From Paludibacteraceae bacterium (GTDB taxonomy: Bacteria; Bacteroidota; Bacteroidia; Bacteroidales; Paludibacteraceae): a stretch of DNA of 40,195 nucleotides. The notes under the pieces were generated by a model. It ran no database searches. It had not been told where the DNA came from and saw only the letters and a list, made by a program, of their open reading frames with translations. Positions 16,130-24,266 of this stretch are shown piece after piece. Position 1 is the first letter of the stretch. Every line of letters starts with the position of its first letter. A program made the translations under genes and the position numbers. The stretch is from positions 1 to 40,195 of the forward strand of contig CAJGDW010000004.1 of NCBI GenBank assembly GCA_904502115.1, given 5' to 3'.

Positions 16130-17041
16130 TTACCATTCGTGTTTCATGCCATCGTATGACAAAAGTGTGTTTGGAAATACACTTTGAGCCTCTTGTAATA
16201 AATGGTCGAGTGTGGCGTATCGTGCCGAATAATGTCCAATAATGAGTTGCTTTACTTGGGCCAGTTGAGCAATGGTGGCTGCTTGTTTGGCGGTAGAGTG
16301 AAGGGTTTCTTTGGTGCGAAAAGCTTCCGATTCGCCAAAGGTAGATTCGTGGAATAGTACGTCAACACCTTCGATGATGGGTACGATACGCTCTGTATAG
16401 GCGGTATCAGAGCAGTAAGCGTAACTTTTGGGAGGGGTAGGTGGAGTAACAAATCGGCTGTTAGGAACCACTATTCCGTCTTCGGTAGTAAAATCGGCTC
16501 CTTCTTTTAGGTGTTTGATGTCTTCGATGCCTACTTTGTAAAAGTCTAGCAACTCACGATTAAGGTGTGGTTGACCTTCTTTTTCTTTGAACAAGAACCC
16601 GCATGTAGGCATGCTGTGTACCAAAGGGATGGTGCTCACGCTAAGGCTGCGATCTTCGTAAATAACGGTATTTTTAAGTGGGTTGAAACCCTCAAAGTGA
16701 ACTTGAAAGGGCAGGTCTTTGCAGAAATAGTTCAGTTGGGCCTGCAAAACAGGGTGTAAGTCGGGATGGGCGTGTACGAAAATGTCGCCAGTATGGTGCA
16801 ACATACCCAAGGTAGAAATGACAGAAATGAGTCCAAAGCAATGATCGCCGTGCAAATGCGATATAAACCAATGGTTCATACGATTGGTTTTTACGTTGTA
16901 TTTGCGAAGCTGAAATTGGGTTCCGTCTGCACAATCGATTAAAAAACTTTTTTCGTGGGTGTGCAATACCTGTGCGCTAGAGAATCGACCAAACGAAGGG
17001 ATGGCCGAACCGGTTCCTAATATGGTTAAATTAAAGTTCAT
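16130..17041 (-). CDS. rnz: Ribonuclease Z (tRNA 3' processing)
   Basis: Metallo-beta-lactamase-fold endonuclease that removes 3' trailers from tRNA precursors lacking encoded CCA. 303 residues. Metal-binding HLHGDH (about residues 61-66) is intact, as are GTGSAIPS near the start, the HSMPTCGF segment, CSDTAYTE and HESTFGE. The ATG at 17041 gives the normal N-terminus MNFNLTILGTGSA and overlaps recQ by 11 bases; a start at 17092 would add 17 unlikely residues. Distal gene of the recJ-recQ-rnz run. Confidence 0.95.
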   Translation of the reverse strand: MNFNLTILGTGSAIPSFGRFSSAQVLHTHEKSFLIDCADGTQFQLRKYNVKTNRMNHWFISHLHGDHCFGLISVISTLGMLHHTGDIFVHAHPDLHPVLQAQLNYFCKDLPFQVHFEGFNPLKNTVIYEDRSLSVSTIPLVHSMPTCGFLFKEKEGQPHLNRELLDFYKVGIEDIKHLKEGADFTTEDGIVVPNSRFVTPPTPPKSYAYCSDTAYTERIVPIIEGVDVLFHESTFGESEAFRTKETLHSTAKQAATIAQLAQVKQLIIGHYSARYATLDHLLQEAQSVFPNTLLSYDGMKHEW

Positions 17042-18920
17042 GTTTGGACAAGAATAAGCATTGGTCTTTGTATGTAATTTCTTGTTTGTCAAGCAGTAAT
17101 CGAATAGTTTCTATAATTTCTGCTTGCTTGGAGCTCATTTGTTCTATGAGTTCGTTGATGCTGCATGGCTGTTGTGCAAGGATGGCCTTTATTTCGGCTG
17201 CAAGATTGGCTGGTTTGTTTTTGTTTTTTAGGCAATGGTCGCACTGGCAGCATGGTTGTGACTGGTCTTCGCCAAAATAAGATAGCAAGTATTGGCTTCT
17301 GCAATGGTCTGTATCGGTAGCGTATCCAATCATGGACGATATGCGTTCTTCGAATCGACGTTTGCGGTTGTCGTATACCTCGGCAGTGATGTAAAGTTGT
17401 TTGGTTTCGACGCGTTGTCGGGTATAGATGATGCAAGGTGTTTTTTGATGCGGAACGTACTTAATGATGTGTTCGTGGCTTAGTTCGATGAGTCCTTGCA
17501 GCACTTCTTGATGTGTAATGTCTGCATGGTTAGCAAGGGTGTCTTCGTCGATGGGTACCAATTCGGCAAAAACACCTGTGTACGATCGTAGGATAGCATT
17601 CATTACCTTTTCGGCCAGTGGGTGCAAACGCAAATCGTACAGCTGATGACGTGGGCAGGTAAACTGAACACGTGTTTTGAATTCCAACTCGTCGTGGTAC
17701 TCAATGTATCCTGCTAACTCCAGTATTTTTAGTGCGTTGTGTGTTTGTTGTAGGGGTAGCTTAAAGTTTTTGCAAAAAATGCCCAAGTTGAAATTAAAAA
17801 TACTGCCCATGCAACTACCTATGCCAACTTGTAAAAAGTAGGCCAGTTTTTCGTAAACATCGGCAATAAAATCTTTTTCGGGAAAACTTTCTTTGATGCG
17901 TTTTTTGGCTTGCGTAATGTCGCTGTTATTGTAAATTAAAACGCAGTAGGCCTTCTTTTCGTCACGCCCTGCGCGTCCTGCTTCCTGAAAATACGCTTCG
18001 ATGCTGTCGGGCATGTCCATGTGTACAACAGTTCGTACATCGGCCTTGTCAATACCCATACCAAAGGCGTTGGTGGCTACCATGACGCGGCAGGTACCTT
18101 CTTTCCATTGGTTTTGCTTGTTGTCTTTTTCGGTAAGTGGAAGCCCTGCGTGAAAGTAATGTGCTTGAATGTTGTTAGCCTGTAAGAATTCGGCTATTTC
18201 TTTGGTTTTCTTTCGGTTGCGCACGTATACTACCGAACTGCCTAGTACGTTGTTGAGGATGCGTAAAAGTTGTTGCAGTTTGTCTTCGGTTTCGCGTACG
18301 CTGTAACTCAAATTAGGACGATAAAAACTTTTGCGCAAAACATTGGGATGTTCAAATTGCAGCTGCAATTGAATATCGGCGGCTACTTTGGGTGTGGCGG
18401 TAGCGGTTACAGCGAGTACAGGAACACCAGGTAGTAGTTTGCGTAAGTTGGCAATTTCTCGGTATGCAGGACGGAAATCATACCCCCACTGCGAAATACA
18501 GTGTGCTTCGTCTACGGCAATAAGGCTGACGTCCAGTAGCGGAAGGCGTTCCAAGAACATGCGGGTGCCCAATCGCTCGGGCGATATGTACAGGAATTTG
18601 TAATGCCCATAGATGCAATTATCGAAGGTTTTCTGGATGTCGGCAGTTTCCATACCAGCATAGATGGCTGCCGCTTTGATGTTCTTTTTTTTCAGGTTGG
18701 CAACTTGGTCTTTCATCAGTGCAATAAGCGGTGTGATAACCAAGCACAACCCCTCTTTGGCCAAGGCGGGCACTTGAAAGGTGATGGATTTTCCGCCGCC
18801 TGTGGGCATAAGTCCTAACGTGTCCTTGCCGCTGCCAATAGAGGATATGATGTCGTGTTGTAATGGTCTGAAATCAGCATAACCCCAATATTGTTGCAAT
18901 ATGGTTCTGTACTGAGACAT
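17031..18920 (-). CDS. recQ: RecQ-family ATP-dependent DNA helicase, atypical C-terminus
   Basis: 3'-5' DNA helicase for recombination and fork repair. 629 residues. Helicase motifs are clear: PTGGGKS (Walker A, about 40), VDEAHCISQWG (DEAH and aromatic loop), ATATPKVAADI, GMGIDKADVRTVVH, QEAGRAGRDEK. The cysteine cluster that in E. coli RecQ closely follows the helicase core here lies far downstream (C540, C557, C558, C560, C563 in a YLLSYFGE/CCQCDHC context), after about 160 residues that include a winged-helix-like stretch. No HRDC domain is recognisable; about 65 Lys/Gln-rich residues end the protein. It starts 3 bases after the recJ stop. Confidence 0.93.
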   Translation of the reverse strand: MSQYRTILQQYWGYADFRPLQHDIISSIGSGKDTLGLMPTGGGKSITFQVPALAKEGLCLVITPLIALMKDQVANLKKKNIKAAAIYAGMETADIQKTFDNCIYGHYKFLYISPERLGTRMFLERLPLLDVSLIAVDEAHCISQWGYDFRPAYREIANLRKLLPGVPVLAVTATATPKVAADIQLQLQFEHPNVLRKSFYRPNLSYSVRETEDKLQQLLRILNNVLGSSVVYVRNRKKTKEIAEFLQANNIQAHYFHAGLPLTEKDNKQNQWKEGTCRVMVATNAFGMGIDKADVRTVVHMDMPDSIEAYFQEAGRAGRDEKKAYCVLIYNNSDITQAKKRIKESFPEKDFIADVYEKLAYFLQVGIGSCMGSIFNFNLGIFCKNFKLPLQQTHNALKILELAGYIEYHDELEFKTRVQFTCPRHQLYDLRLHPLAEKVMNAILRSYTGVFAELVPIDEDTLANHADITHQEVLQGLIELSHEHIIKYVPHQKTPCIIYTRQRVETKQLYITAEVYDNRKRRFEERISSMIGYATDTDHCRSQYLLSYFGEDQSQPCCQCDHCLKNKNKPANLAAEIKAILAQQPCSINELIEQMSSKQAEIIETIRLLLDKQEITYKDQCLFLSKHEL

Positions 18921-18923
18921 GAA

Positions 18924-20657
18924 TTAGTAAGGAATTTTGATATCCTTAATCATCAGTTGAATGCTCTTTTTGCCGTTGAAATTGTTTTCTTCTAACGTGT
19001 AGCAAATGTGGAAGGGCATTCCGCTATTGATGTATTTGATGGTATTTTCAGGGTCGTGTGCGTTAAAGGCGATGCCACTCATGGTGGGACCTCCGGTCAA
19101 ATCGCGTACATCGAGTTTGATGTGTTTTTTGCCTTGTCCTACCAAACGACAACGGTTTTGGTAATCAACAACATTGTACGTTACAAAAACAGGTTTGTTG
19201 TTATCGGGTCCGAAAGGTGCAAATTTTTGTAAGGTATTAAAGAAAGAATGGTTGATTTCGGCAAAATGCAATTCGGCATCGATGTCAATTTGTGGTACTT
19301 GTTGCTCTGCGTTGAGGTTCTCTTCTACGTACTTTTGAAAACGTTCTTTGAATTCGGCAATGTTTTCAAGGCGCAAGGTAAGCCCTGCTGCGTAGGTATG
19401 TCCGCCAAAGTTTTCCAACAAGTCGCGACACGAATCGATGGCCTTGTAAAGGTCAAATCCCAAAATGGAACGTGCCGAACCGGTAGCAAAACCGTTCGAT
19501 AGTGTAAGCACTACGGCGGGTTTGTAGTAATGCTCGCTTAATCTGGAAGCGACAATTCCGATAACCCCCTTGTTCCATTCTTGGTTGTATACAACAATAG
19601 AAGAGGTTTGCTCGTCCACTGGTGTAGCGTTGATGTATTTGTGGGCATCTTCGGTTGCTTGTTTGTCAAGGTCTTTGCGCAGTTGATTGTAAGCATCGAT
19701 GTTTTCGCTTTTTTGGCGAGCGGTTTCTTCGTTTTTGGCAATGAGTAACTCAACGGCTTCGCGACCCGAGCTCATGCGACCCGATGCATTGATGCGAGGT
19801 CCAATTTTAAAGACAATATCGCTGGTTGTAACAGGCGTATTGATTAAATCGCATAACTCCATGATGGCTTTTAGGCCTACGCATGGAGAGGCGTTGAGTT
19901 GTTTTAGTCCCAAGTGCATAAGTGCACGGTTTTCGCCGGTAATAGGAACGATGTCCGATGCAATGCTGACAGCAAGCAAATCCAATAATGGGGTTAGCTT
20001 TGTCCATTCAATGTTGTTTTTGATGGCAAAGGCTTGCATGAGTTTGAAACCAACGCCACAACCCGAAAGGTGTCCGTAAGGGTAGGTGGAATCTTCGCGT
20101 TTGGGGTCCAATACCGCTACCGCCTCGGGCAAGGTTTTGTCCGGTGTATGGTGGTCGCAAATAATGATATCGATGCCTTTTTCTTTGGCGTAAGCTACTT
20201 TTTCAATGGCTTTGATGCCACAGTCCAGTACAATGATGAGTTTGATGTCATTCTCGGCAGCAAAATCAATGCCTTTATACGATACGCCATATCCTTCGTC
20301 ATTTCTGTCGGGGATATAAAAATCGAGGTTCGATGTAAAGTTTTGTAAAAATTTGTACACCAACGCAACAGCAGTGGTGCCATCTACGTCGTAGTCGCCA
20401 TAGACCAAAATTTTTTGGTTTAGGTGTAACGCTTCATAGAGCCGATCTACGGCCTTATCCATGTCGTTGAGCAAGAAAGGATCGTGTAGCAAACCTATCT
20501 CTGGATGAAAAAATGCATTGGCCTCTTCTAGGGTATTAATCCCTCTTTGAACAAGTAATTTGGCCAAGGTGCCTGAAATTCTGAGTTGTTGTGCAAGTGT
20601 TTTTCTACATGATTCTTCTTGGTTGGTTAATTCGTTAATAATCCAATTTCGAAGCAT
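18924..20657 (-). CDS. recJ: Single-stranded-DNA exonuclease RecJ
   Basis: 5'-3' single-strand exonuclease of the DHH phosphoesterase family, acting in recombination and mismatch repair. 577 residues. Seen: motif I DYDVDGTTA (about 107-115), the DHH-type motif ICDHHTPDKTLP (about 165), LSGCGVGFKL, then the DHHA1 part with GPRINASGRMSSG and GFATGSARS / FGGHTYAAGL near 400-425, followed by an OB-like C-terminal domain. Lengths and order match the family. It heads recJ-recQ-rnz, with recQ starting 3 bases later. Confidence 0.96.
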   Translation of the reverse strand: MLRNWIINELTNQEESCRKTLAQQLRISGTLAKLLVQRGINTLEEANAFFHPEIGLLHDPFLLNDMDKAVDRLYEALHLNQKILVYGDYDVDGTTAVALVYKFLQNFTSNLDFYIPDRNDEGYGVSYKGIDFAAENDIKLIIVLDCGIKAIEKVAYAKEKGIDIIICDHHTPDKTLPEAVAVLDPKREDSTYPYGHLSGCGVGFKLMQAFAIKNNIEWTKLTPLLDLLAVSIASDIVPITGENRALMHLGLKQLNASPCVGLKAIMELCDLINTPVTTSDIVFKIGPRINASGRMSSGREAVELLIAKNEETARQKSENIDAYNQLRKDLDKQATEDAHKYINATPVDEQTSSIVVYNQEWNKGVIGIVASRLSEHYYKPAVVLTLSNGFATGSARSILGFDLYKAIDSCRDLLENFGGHTYAAGLTLRLENIAEFKERFQKYVEENLNAEQQVPQIDIDAELHFAEINHSFFNTLQKFAPFGPDNNKPVFVTYNVVDYQNRCRLVGQGKKHIKLDVRDLTGGPTMSGIAFNAHDPENTIKYINSGMPFHICYTLEENNFNGKKSIQLMIKDIKIPY

Positions 20658-20667
20658 ATTATATTTA

Positions 20668-20698
20668 TTTGTTTATAGCGAGAGAATGTGTAAATTTG
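20668..20698 (+). promoter_or_regulatory. Full Bacteroidota promoter for the tsaC operon
   Basis: TTTG at 20668-20671, a 19-base spacer, and TAAATTTG at 20691-20698: both elements and the spacing fit the consensus exactly. It lies 48 bases before the ATG at 20747. Confidence 0.8.
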
Positions 20699-20704
20699 CC
20701 ACTG

Positions 20705-20731
20705 CAAAAATACATTCGGTAAAGTTAGCAA
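20705..20731 (-). promoter_or_regulatory. Divergent promoter for recJ
   Basis: On the minus strand TATTTTTG (20705-20712) fits TAnnTTTG, with TTG at 20729-20731 (16-base spacer, shorter than usual). It lies only 6 bases from the opposing tsaC -7 box, so the two promoters would compete for polymerase. Confidence 0.55.
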
Positions 20732-20746
20732 TTTTTTTTGAGAATC

Positions 20747-21307
20747 ATGGAAGAAATAAAAAAAATAGTAGAAGTTTTGCAGGCGGGTGGTATTATTCTA
20801 TATCCTACCGATACGGTGTGGGGGATAGGGTGCGATGCAACCAATGCAGAAGCCGTACAAAAGATATATCAGTTAAAGCAACGTTCGGATAGTAAATCGA
20901 TGTTGCTGCTTACGGATAGTATGGCAAAAGTACAGGCCTACGTTACCGAAATTCCCGATGTGGTTTGGGATTTGGTAGAATGCGCCGATAAACCCCTTAC
21001 CATCATTTATCCCGAAGGTAGAAATGTTGCTACGAACTTGTTGGCAGACGATGGAAGCATCGGCATTCGCATTACCAATGAGTCTTTTTCCAAACAATTG
21101 TGCGCTCGATTTAAAAAACCCATCGTATCGACCTCTGCCAATATTAGTGGCGAGCCAACTCCTGCCTTTTATGCAGAAATATCCGATGAAATTAAGCAAG
21201 GAGTTGATTACATAGTGCAAGCAAAACAAGATGATATGGAAAAAAAATCGCCTTCTTCCATTATCAAATTTGAAAAAAATGGTACATTTGTACTCATTAG
21301 ACCTTGA
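20747..21307 (+). CDS. tsaC: L-threonylcarbamoyladenylate synthase (YrdC/Sua5 family)
   Basis: Makes threonylcarbamoyl-AMP from threonine, bicarbonate and ATP, the first step in the t6A37 modification of ANN-decoding tRNAs. 186 residues: YrdC domain only, no Sua5 C-terminal domain. The functional motif K-x-R is present (K44-Q45-R46) and the S-x-N motif is in STSANISGEPTP. YPTDTVWGIGCD is the typical early block. The ATG at 20747 starts at MEEIKKIVEVL; an in-frame TTG at 20738 is less likely. The next gene begins 3 bases downstream. Confidence 0.93.
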   Translation: MEEIKKIVEVLQAGGIILYPTDTVWGIGCDATNAEAVQKIYQLKQRSDSKSMLLLTDSMAKVQAYVTEIPDVVWDLVECADKPLTIIYPEGRNVATNLLADDGSIGIRITNESFSKQLCARFKKPIVSTSANISGEPTPAFYAEISDEIKQGVDYIVQAKQDDMEKKSPSSIIKFEKNGTFVLIRP

Positions 21308-21310
21308 TTC

Positions 21311-22273
21311 ATGAAAATCTTTAAGCGACGTACGCTCATTATAGGAACGGGTGCATGGGCGCAACACCTTTTGTCAACCATCAATCGGTTATTTCCCAAT
21401 AACGAGATTGTGGGGTGTTTGCGTGTATCTGCATCGCACGATGTTCTGGTAGATGAATCGTTGTGTGTGGGAATGTACGACGACTTGCAACAAATGGTGG
21501 ATTGCCATTCGGCTACCACCCTTCTTTTTGCCGATCAAACGCTTCCTTTTGAGCAATTGTATTCGTTGCTATCCATGCCTGAATATCGAAAGTTGTCCAT
21601 TGTAGTTGCGACATCTATTCCCGAAACAACCTACCAAGGGGTAAAAACGGTTGAGGTTGAAGATATAAAATTTATGCTGCTATCAGGTTCTTATATGCCT
21701 ATCTATCAACGGTTTATAAAACGTTTCTTTGATCTCGTCTTTTCTTTATTAGCCTTACTTTTTGTATGTCCCTTTGTGGCTGTTTGTTGTTTGTTGATAG
21801 GCAAACGCCCCATCTATAAACAAGAACGCATAGGCCAGAGAGGTAAGGTTTTTCTTATATATAAACTTCGTACTATGTGTTTGGATGCCGAAAAGAAAGG
21901 TCCTCAGTTATCCTCGGAGGACGATCCACGCATTACTCGAATAGGACGATTTTTGCGTTGTTATCGATTGGACGAGGTGACGCAATTTTACAATGTATTA
22001 AAAGGCGATATGTCGTTAATAGGCCCTCGACCCGAAAGATGGTTCTATTTTCGTCAAATTGTACAAGAGAAACCTTTGGTGTATCTGCTATGCAATGTAC
22101 GGCCTGGTATATCGTCGATGGGTGTTGTTAAATACGGGTATGCGAGCAATTTAACGATGATGTTAGATCGTATAGAGTACGAAATGATGTATTTTAAGAA
22201 AATGTCGTTATGGACAGACCTTAAAGTTATAGCGGGTACTATTGTGACTATTTTTAAAGGAAGGGGTGTGTGA
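21311..22273 (+). CDS. Polyprenyl-phosphate sugar-1-phosphate transferase, short form
   Basis: Initiating enzyme of surface-polysaccharide synthesis, moving a sugar phosphate from a nucleotide sugar to undecaprenyl phosphate. 320 residues. Residues 1-130 form a Rossmann-like domain (TLIIGTGAWAQHL) as in the WbaP/WcaJ middle domain, but the usual four N-terminal membrane helices are missing. One membrane segment follows (about 139-163), then the catalytic domain: KRPIYKQERIG, KLRTM, GRFLRCYRLDE (Asp221-Glu222 dyad), NVLKGDMSLIGPRPE. No glycosyltransferases or flippase are adjacent, so its product is unknown. It lies 3 bases after tsaC and shares TGATG with the next gene. Confidence 0.9.
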   Translation: MKIFKRRTLIIGTGAWAQHLLSTINRLFPNNEIVGCLRVSASHDVLVDESLCVGMYDDLQQMVDCHSATTLLFADQTLPFEQLYSLLSMPEYRKLSIVVATSIPETTYQGVKTVEVEDIKFMLLSGSYMPIYQRFIKRFFDLVFSLLALLFVCPFVAVCCLLIGKRPIYKQERIGQRGKVFLIYKLRTMCLDAEKKGPQLSSEDDPRITRIGRFLRCYRLDEVTQFYNVLKGDMSLIGPRPERWFYFRQIVQEKPLVYLLCNVRPGISSMGVVKYGYASNLTMMLDRIEYEMMYFKKMSLWTDLKVIAGTIVTIFKGRGV

Positions 22274-24042
22274 TGTCTGCTAGTAATTTATATAACCGCA
22301 TTTTATCTTGGCGCGAGAAAAAGATTCCCACGCAGCGTTTTATTATTCTACTTAGTTTGTTGGTAGGGTTCTTTACTGCATTGGCGGCGTGTTTGCTAAA
22401 ATGGGGAATTCATGGCATTCAACACATACTTACCACTAACTTTAGCGTTTATTCGGAGAACTGGTTGTATTTGTTGTATCCTATTGTAGGTATCTTGTTG
22501 GCCAGTTTGTTTGTGAAATACATTGTGAAAGACGATATAAGTCATGGCGTTACCAAAATTCTTTATGCCATTTCGCAACGAAAAAGTATCATAAAGGCGC
22601 ACAATATGTGGAGTTCTGTTGTGGCCAGTTCCATTACCATTGGTTTTGGTGGATCGGTAGGGGCAGAATCGCCTGTGGTACTTACGGGGTCTGCCATCGG
22701 TTCTAATTTAGCGAGGGTATTTAAAATGGACCAGAAAACCCTAATGTTAATGGTGGGTTGCGGTGCTGCCGGTGCTATTAGTGGTATTTTTAAAGCTCCT
22801 ATTACGGGGGTTGCCTTTACGCTAGAGGTACTGATGCTCGATATGACTTTTTATTCGGTGGTGCCTTTGCTGATTTCGTCGGTTACTGCTACTGCGGTAT
22901 CCTACTTTTTAATGGGCGATGAGTTGATGTTCCCATTACAGAGTGAAGCATTTGCTTTGGATCGCATTCCTTATTACGTACTGCTGGGTGTCATTTGTGG
23001 TTTTGTTTCGTTGTACTTTACGCGCGGAATGAACTGGATGGAAGGCATATTTAGAAAATTAGAAAAACCATGGAAAAAATGGTTGTTGGGTGGTATTGTT
23101 TTAAGTTTGTTGATTTTCTTGTTACCTCCTTTGTACGGCGAAGGGTACGATTCCATCAATAACCTACTTAACTTGAATCATGAGCAACTGTTGGAAAATA
23201 GTTTGTTTTATGCATTCCATCAAAATGCTTATTTTGTAATTGGTTATTTGCTGCTGATTGTTTTATTAAAAATATTTGCCTCGGCAGCCACCAATGGTGC
23301 AGGAGGTACCGGTGGTTTATTTGCACCATCGTTGTTTGTAGGTTGTATTACTGGATATGTCATGGTACTTGCTTTGCGCCAAGCAGGTGTAGAACTACCT
23401 GCACAAAATTTTGCTTTGGCCGGAATGGCAGGGTTGATGTCGGGTATTATGCACGCTCCATTGACAGGTATCTTTTTAACGGCCGAATTATCGGGTGGTT
23501 ATGATTTGTTTATGCCACTTATGATTGTGTCTGTTCTTTCGTTCATTACCATTTATGTATTTGAACCACATAGCTTGTATGCCATGCGTTTGGCGCAAAA
23601 AGGTGAGTTGGTAACCCATCACAAGGACAAAGCGGTGTTGAGTTTGCTAAAAACAGAAAATGTAATTGAAACCGATATGTTGCCCATTGCACCCGAGGCT
23701 ATGTTAGGTGACTTGGTAAAAATGATGTCTACTTGCAACAGAAACGTATTCCCCGTAATCGATAAAGATAATAATTACGTTGGTGAGATACGTGTAGAGG
23801 AAGTCAGAAACATCATGTTCCGTCCCGAACTGTACCAACGATTTAATATGCAAAAGTTAATGGTAGCACCACGCGAGCGAGTGGATGTAAACGATTCAAT
23901 GGAATTGGTAATGAAAAAATTTGAGCGTAGCAATGCGTGGAATCTACCCGTGCTAGATGGAACAAAATATGTAGGATATGTTTCAAAATCGAAGATATTT
24001 AGTGCCTATCGTAGCGTTTTGGTAGAATTTTCTGACGAATAA
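22273..24042 (+). CDS. ClC-family chloride channel/exchanger with C-terminal CBS pair
   Basis: Membrane protein of 589 residues. The ClC core (about 20-430) shows hydrophobic helices and the signature loops: FGGSVGAESPVVLTGSAIG (GxEGP-type filter; Glu in the gating-glutamate position), GCGAAGAISGIFKAPITGV, GAGGTGGLFAPSLFVG and GLMSGIMHAPLTGIFL. The glutamate suggests a Cl-/H+ exchanger rather than a passive channel (inference). About 450-585 forms two CBS domains, likely nucleotide-binding regulators. The ATG at 22273 overlaps the upstream stop by one base (TGATG), so translation is coupled; an in-frame GTG at 22270 is the less likely start. Confidence 0.94.
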   Translation: MSASNLYNRILSWREKKIPTQRFIILLSLLVGFFTALAACLLKWGIHGIQHILTTNFSVYSENWLYLLYPIVGILLASLFVKYIVKDDISHGVTKILYAISQRKSIIKAHNMWSSVVASSITIGFGGSVGAESPVVLTGSAIGSNLARVFKMDQKTLMLMVGCGAAGAISGIFKAPITGVAFTLEVLMLDMTFYSVVPLLISSVTATAVSYFLMGDELMFPLQSEAFALDRIPYYVLLGVICGFVSLYFTRGMNWMEGIFRKLEKPWKKWLLGGIVLSLLIFLLPPLYGEGYDSINNLLNLNHEQLLENSLFYAFHQNAYFVIGYLLLIVLLKIFASAATNGAGGTGGLFAPSLFVGCITGYVMVLALRQAGVELPAQNFALAGMAGLMSGIMHAPLTGIFLTAELSGGYDLFMPLMIVSVLSFITIYVFEPHSLYAMRLAQKGELVTHHKDKAVLSLLKTENVIETDMLPIAPEAMLGDLVKMMSTCNRNVFPVIDKDNNYVGEIRVEEVRNIMFRPELYQRFNMQKLMVAPRERVDVNDSMELVMKKFERSNAWNLPVLDGTKYVGYVSKSKIFSAYRSVLVEFSDE

Positions 24043-24065
24043 TGCCATTTTTTTATTTTTTTTAA

Positions 24066-24073
24066 TACCTTTG
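24066..24073 (+). promoter_or_regulatory. -7 box for the thiamine transport operon
   Basis: TACCTTTG fits TAnnTTTG and lies about 60 bases before the TPP aptamer, 23 bases after the ClC stop. The -33 region is a T-run without a clear TTTG. Confidence 0.55.
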
Positions 24074-24127
24074 CCGTCGCAAAAAAGAAGAAAAAGGCCT
24101 TTCGATTATTTTTTTTGCTTCTAATTT

Positions 24128-24212
24128 GATCATAAGGGGTGCCTTACTTTCAGGCTGAGATTATACCCATTGAACCGGATACGGGTAATGCCGAGACCGG
24201 GAAGAATGTGTC
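24128..24212 (+). ncRNA. TPP riboswitch aptamer (THI element)
   Basis: The conserved THI-box blocks appear in order: GGGGTGC at 24136-24142, CTGAGA at 24155-24160, TACCC at 24164-24168, GAACCGGAT at 24172-24180, GGGTAATGCC at 24183-24192 and CGGGAA at 24198-24203. P1 is weak but drawable: 24128-24133 with 24206-24212, with one bulge. Binds thiamine pyrophosphate and would lower expression of the downstream TonB receptor and PnuT when thiamine is ample. Identification is firm; the exact ends are approximate. Confidence 0.95.
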
Positions 24213-24258
24213 TCCTTTGTGTATCATTTATTGTTTAACTTCAAAAAGAAAAAGGAGA
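24211..24258 (+). promoter_or_regulatory. Anti-SD/SD hairpin: expression platform of the TPP riboswitch
   Basis: TCTCCTTT (24211-24218) is the exact reverse complement of AAAGGAGA (24251-24258), which holds the AAGGAG Shine-Dalgarno 9 bases before the ATG at 24267. Pairing would hide the ribosome site. The anti-SD strand can alternatively pair with the aptamer's own AAGGGG (24134-24139 with 24212-24217, one G-U), giving a plausible ligand-free state with SD exposed. No T-run follows, so translational control is favoured over termination. Confidence 0.75.
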
Positions 24259-24266
24259 TGTTTAGC

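Noticed and set aside
20873..21367. 164-codon open frame antisense to tsaC and the sugar transferase start
   Set aside because: Shadow frame spanning the junction of two well-supported genes.
24093..24102. AAAGGCCTTT palindrome followed by a T-run, as a terminator for the ClC gene
   Set aside because: It has no loop bases, so a hairpin would leave only 3 pairs, and it lies between the likely thiamine promoter and the aptamer.
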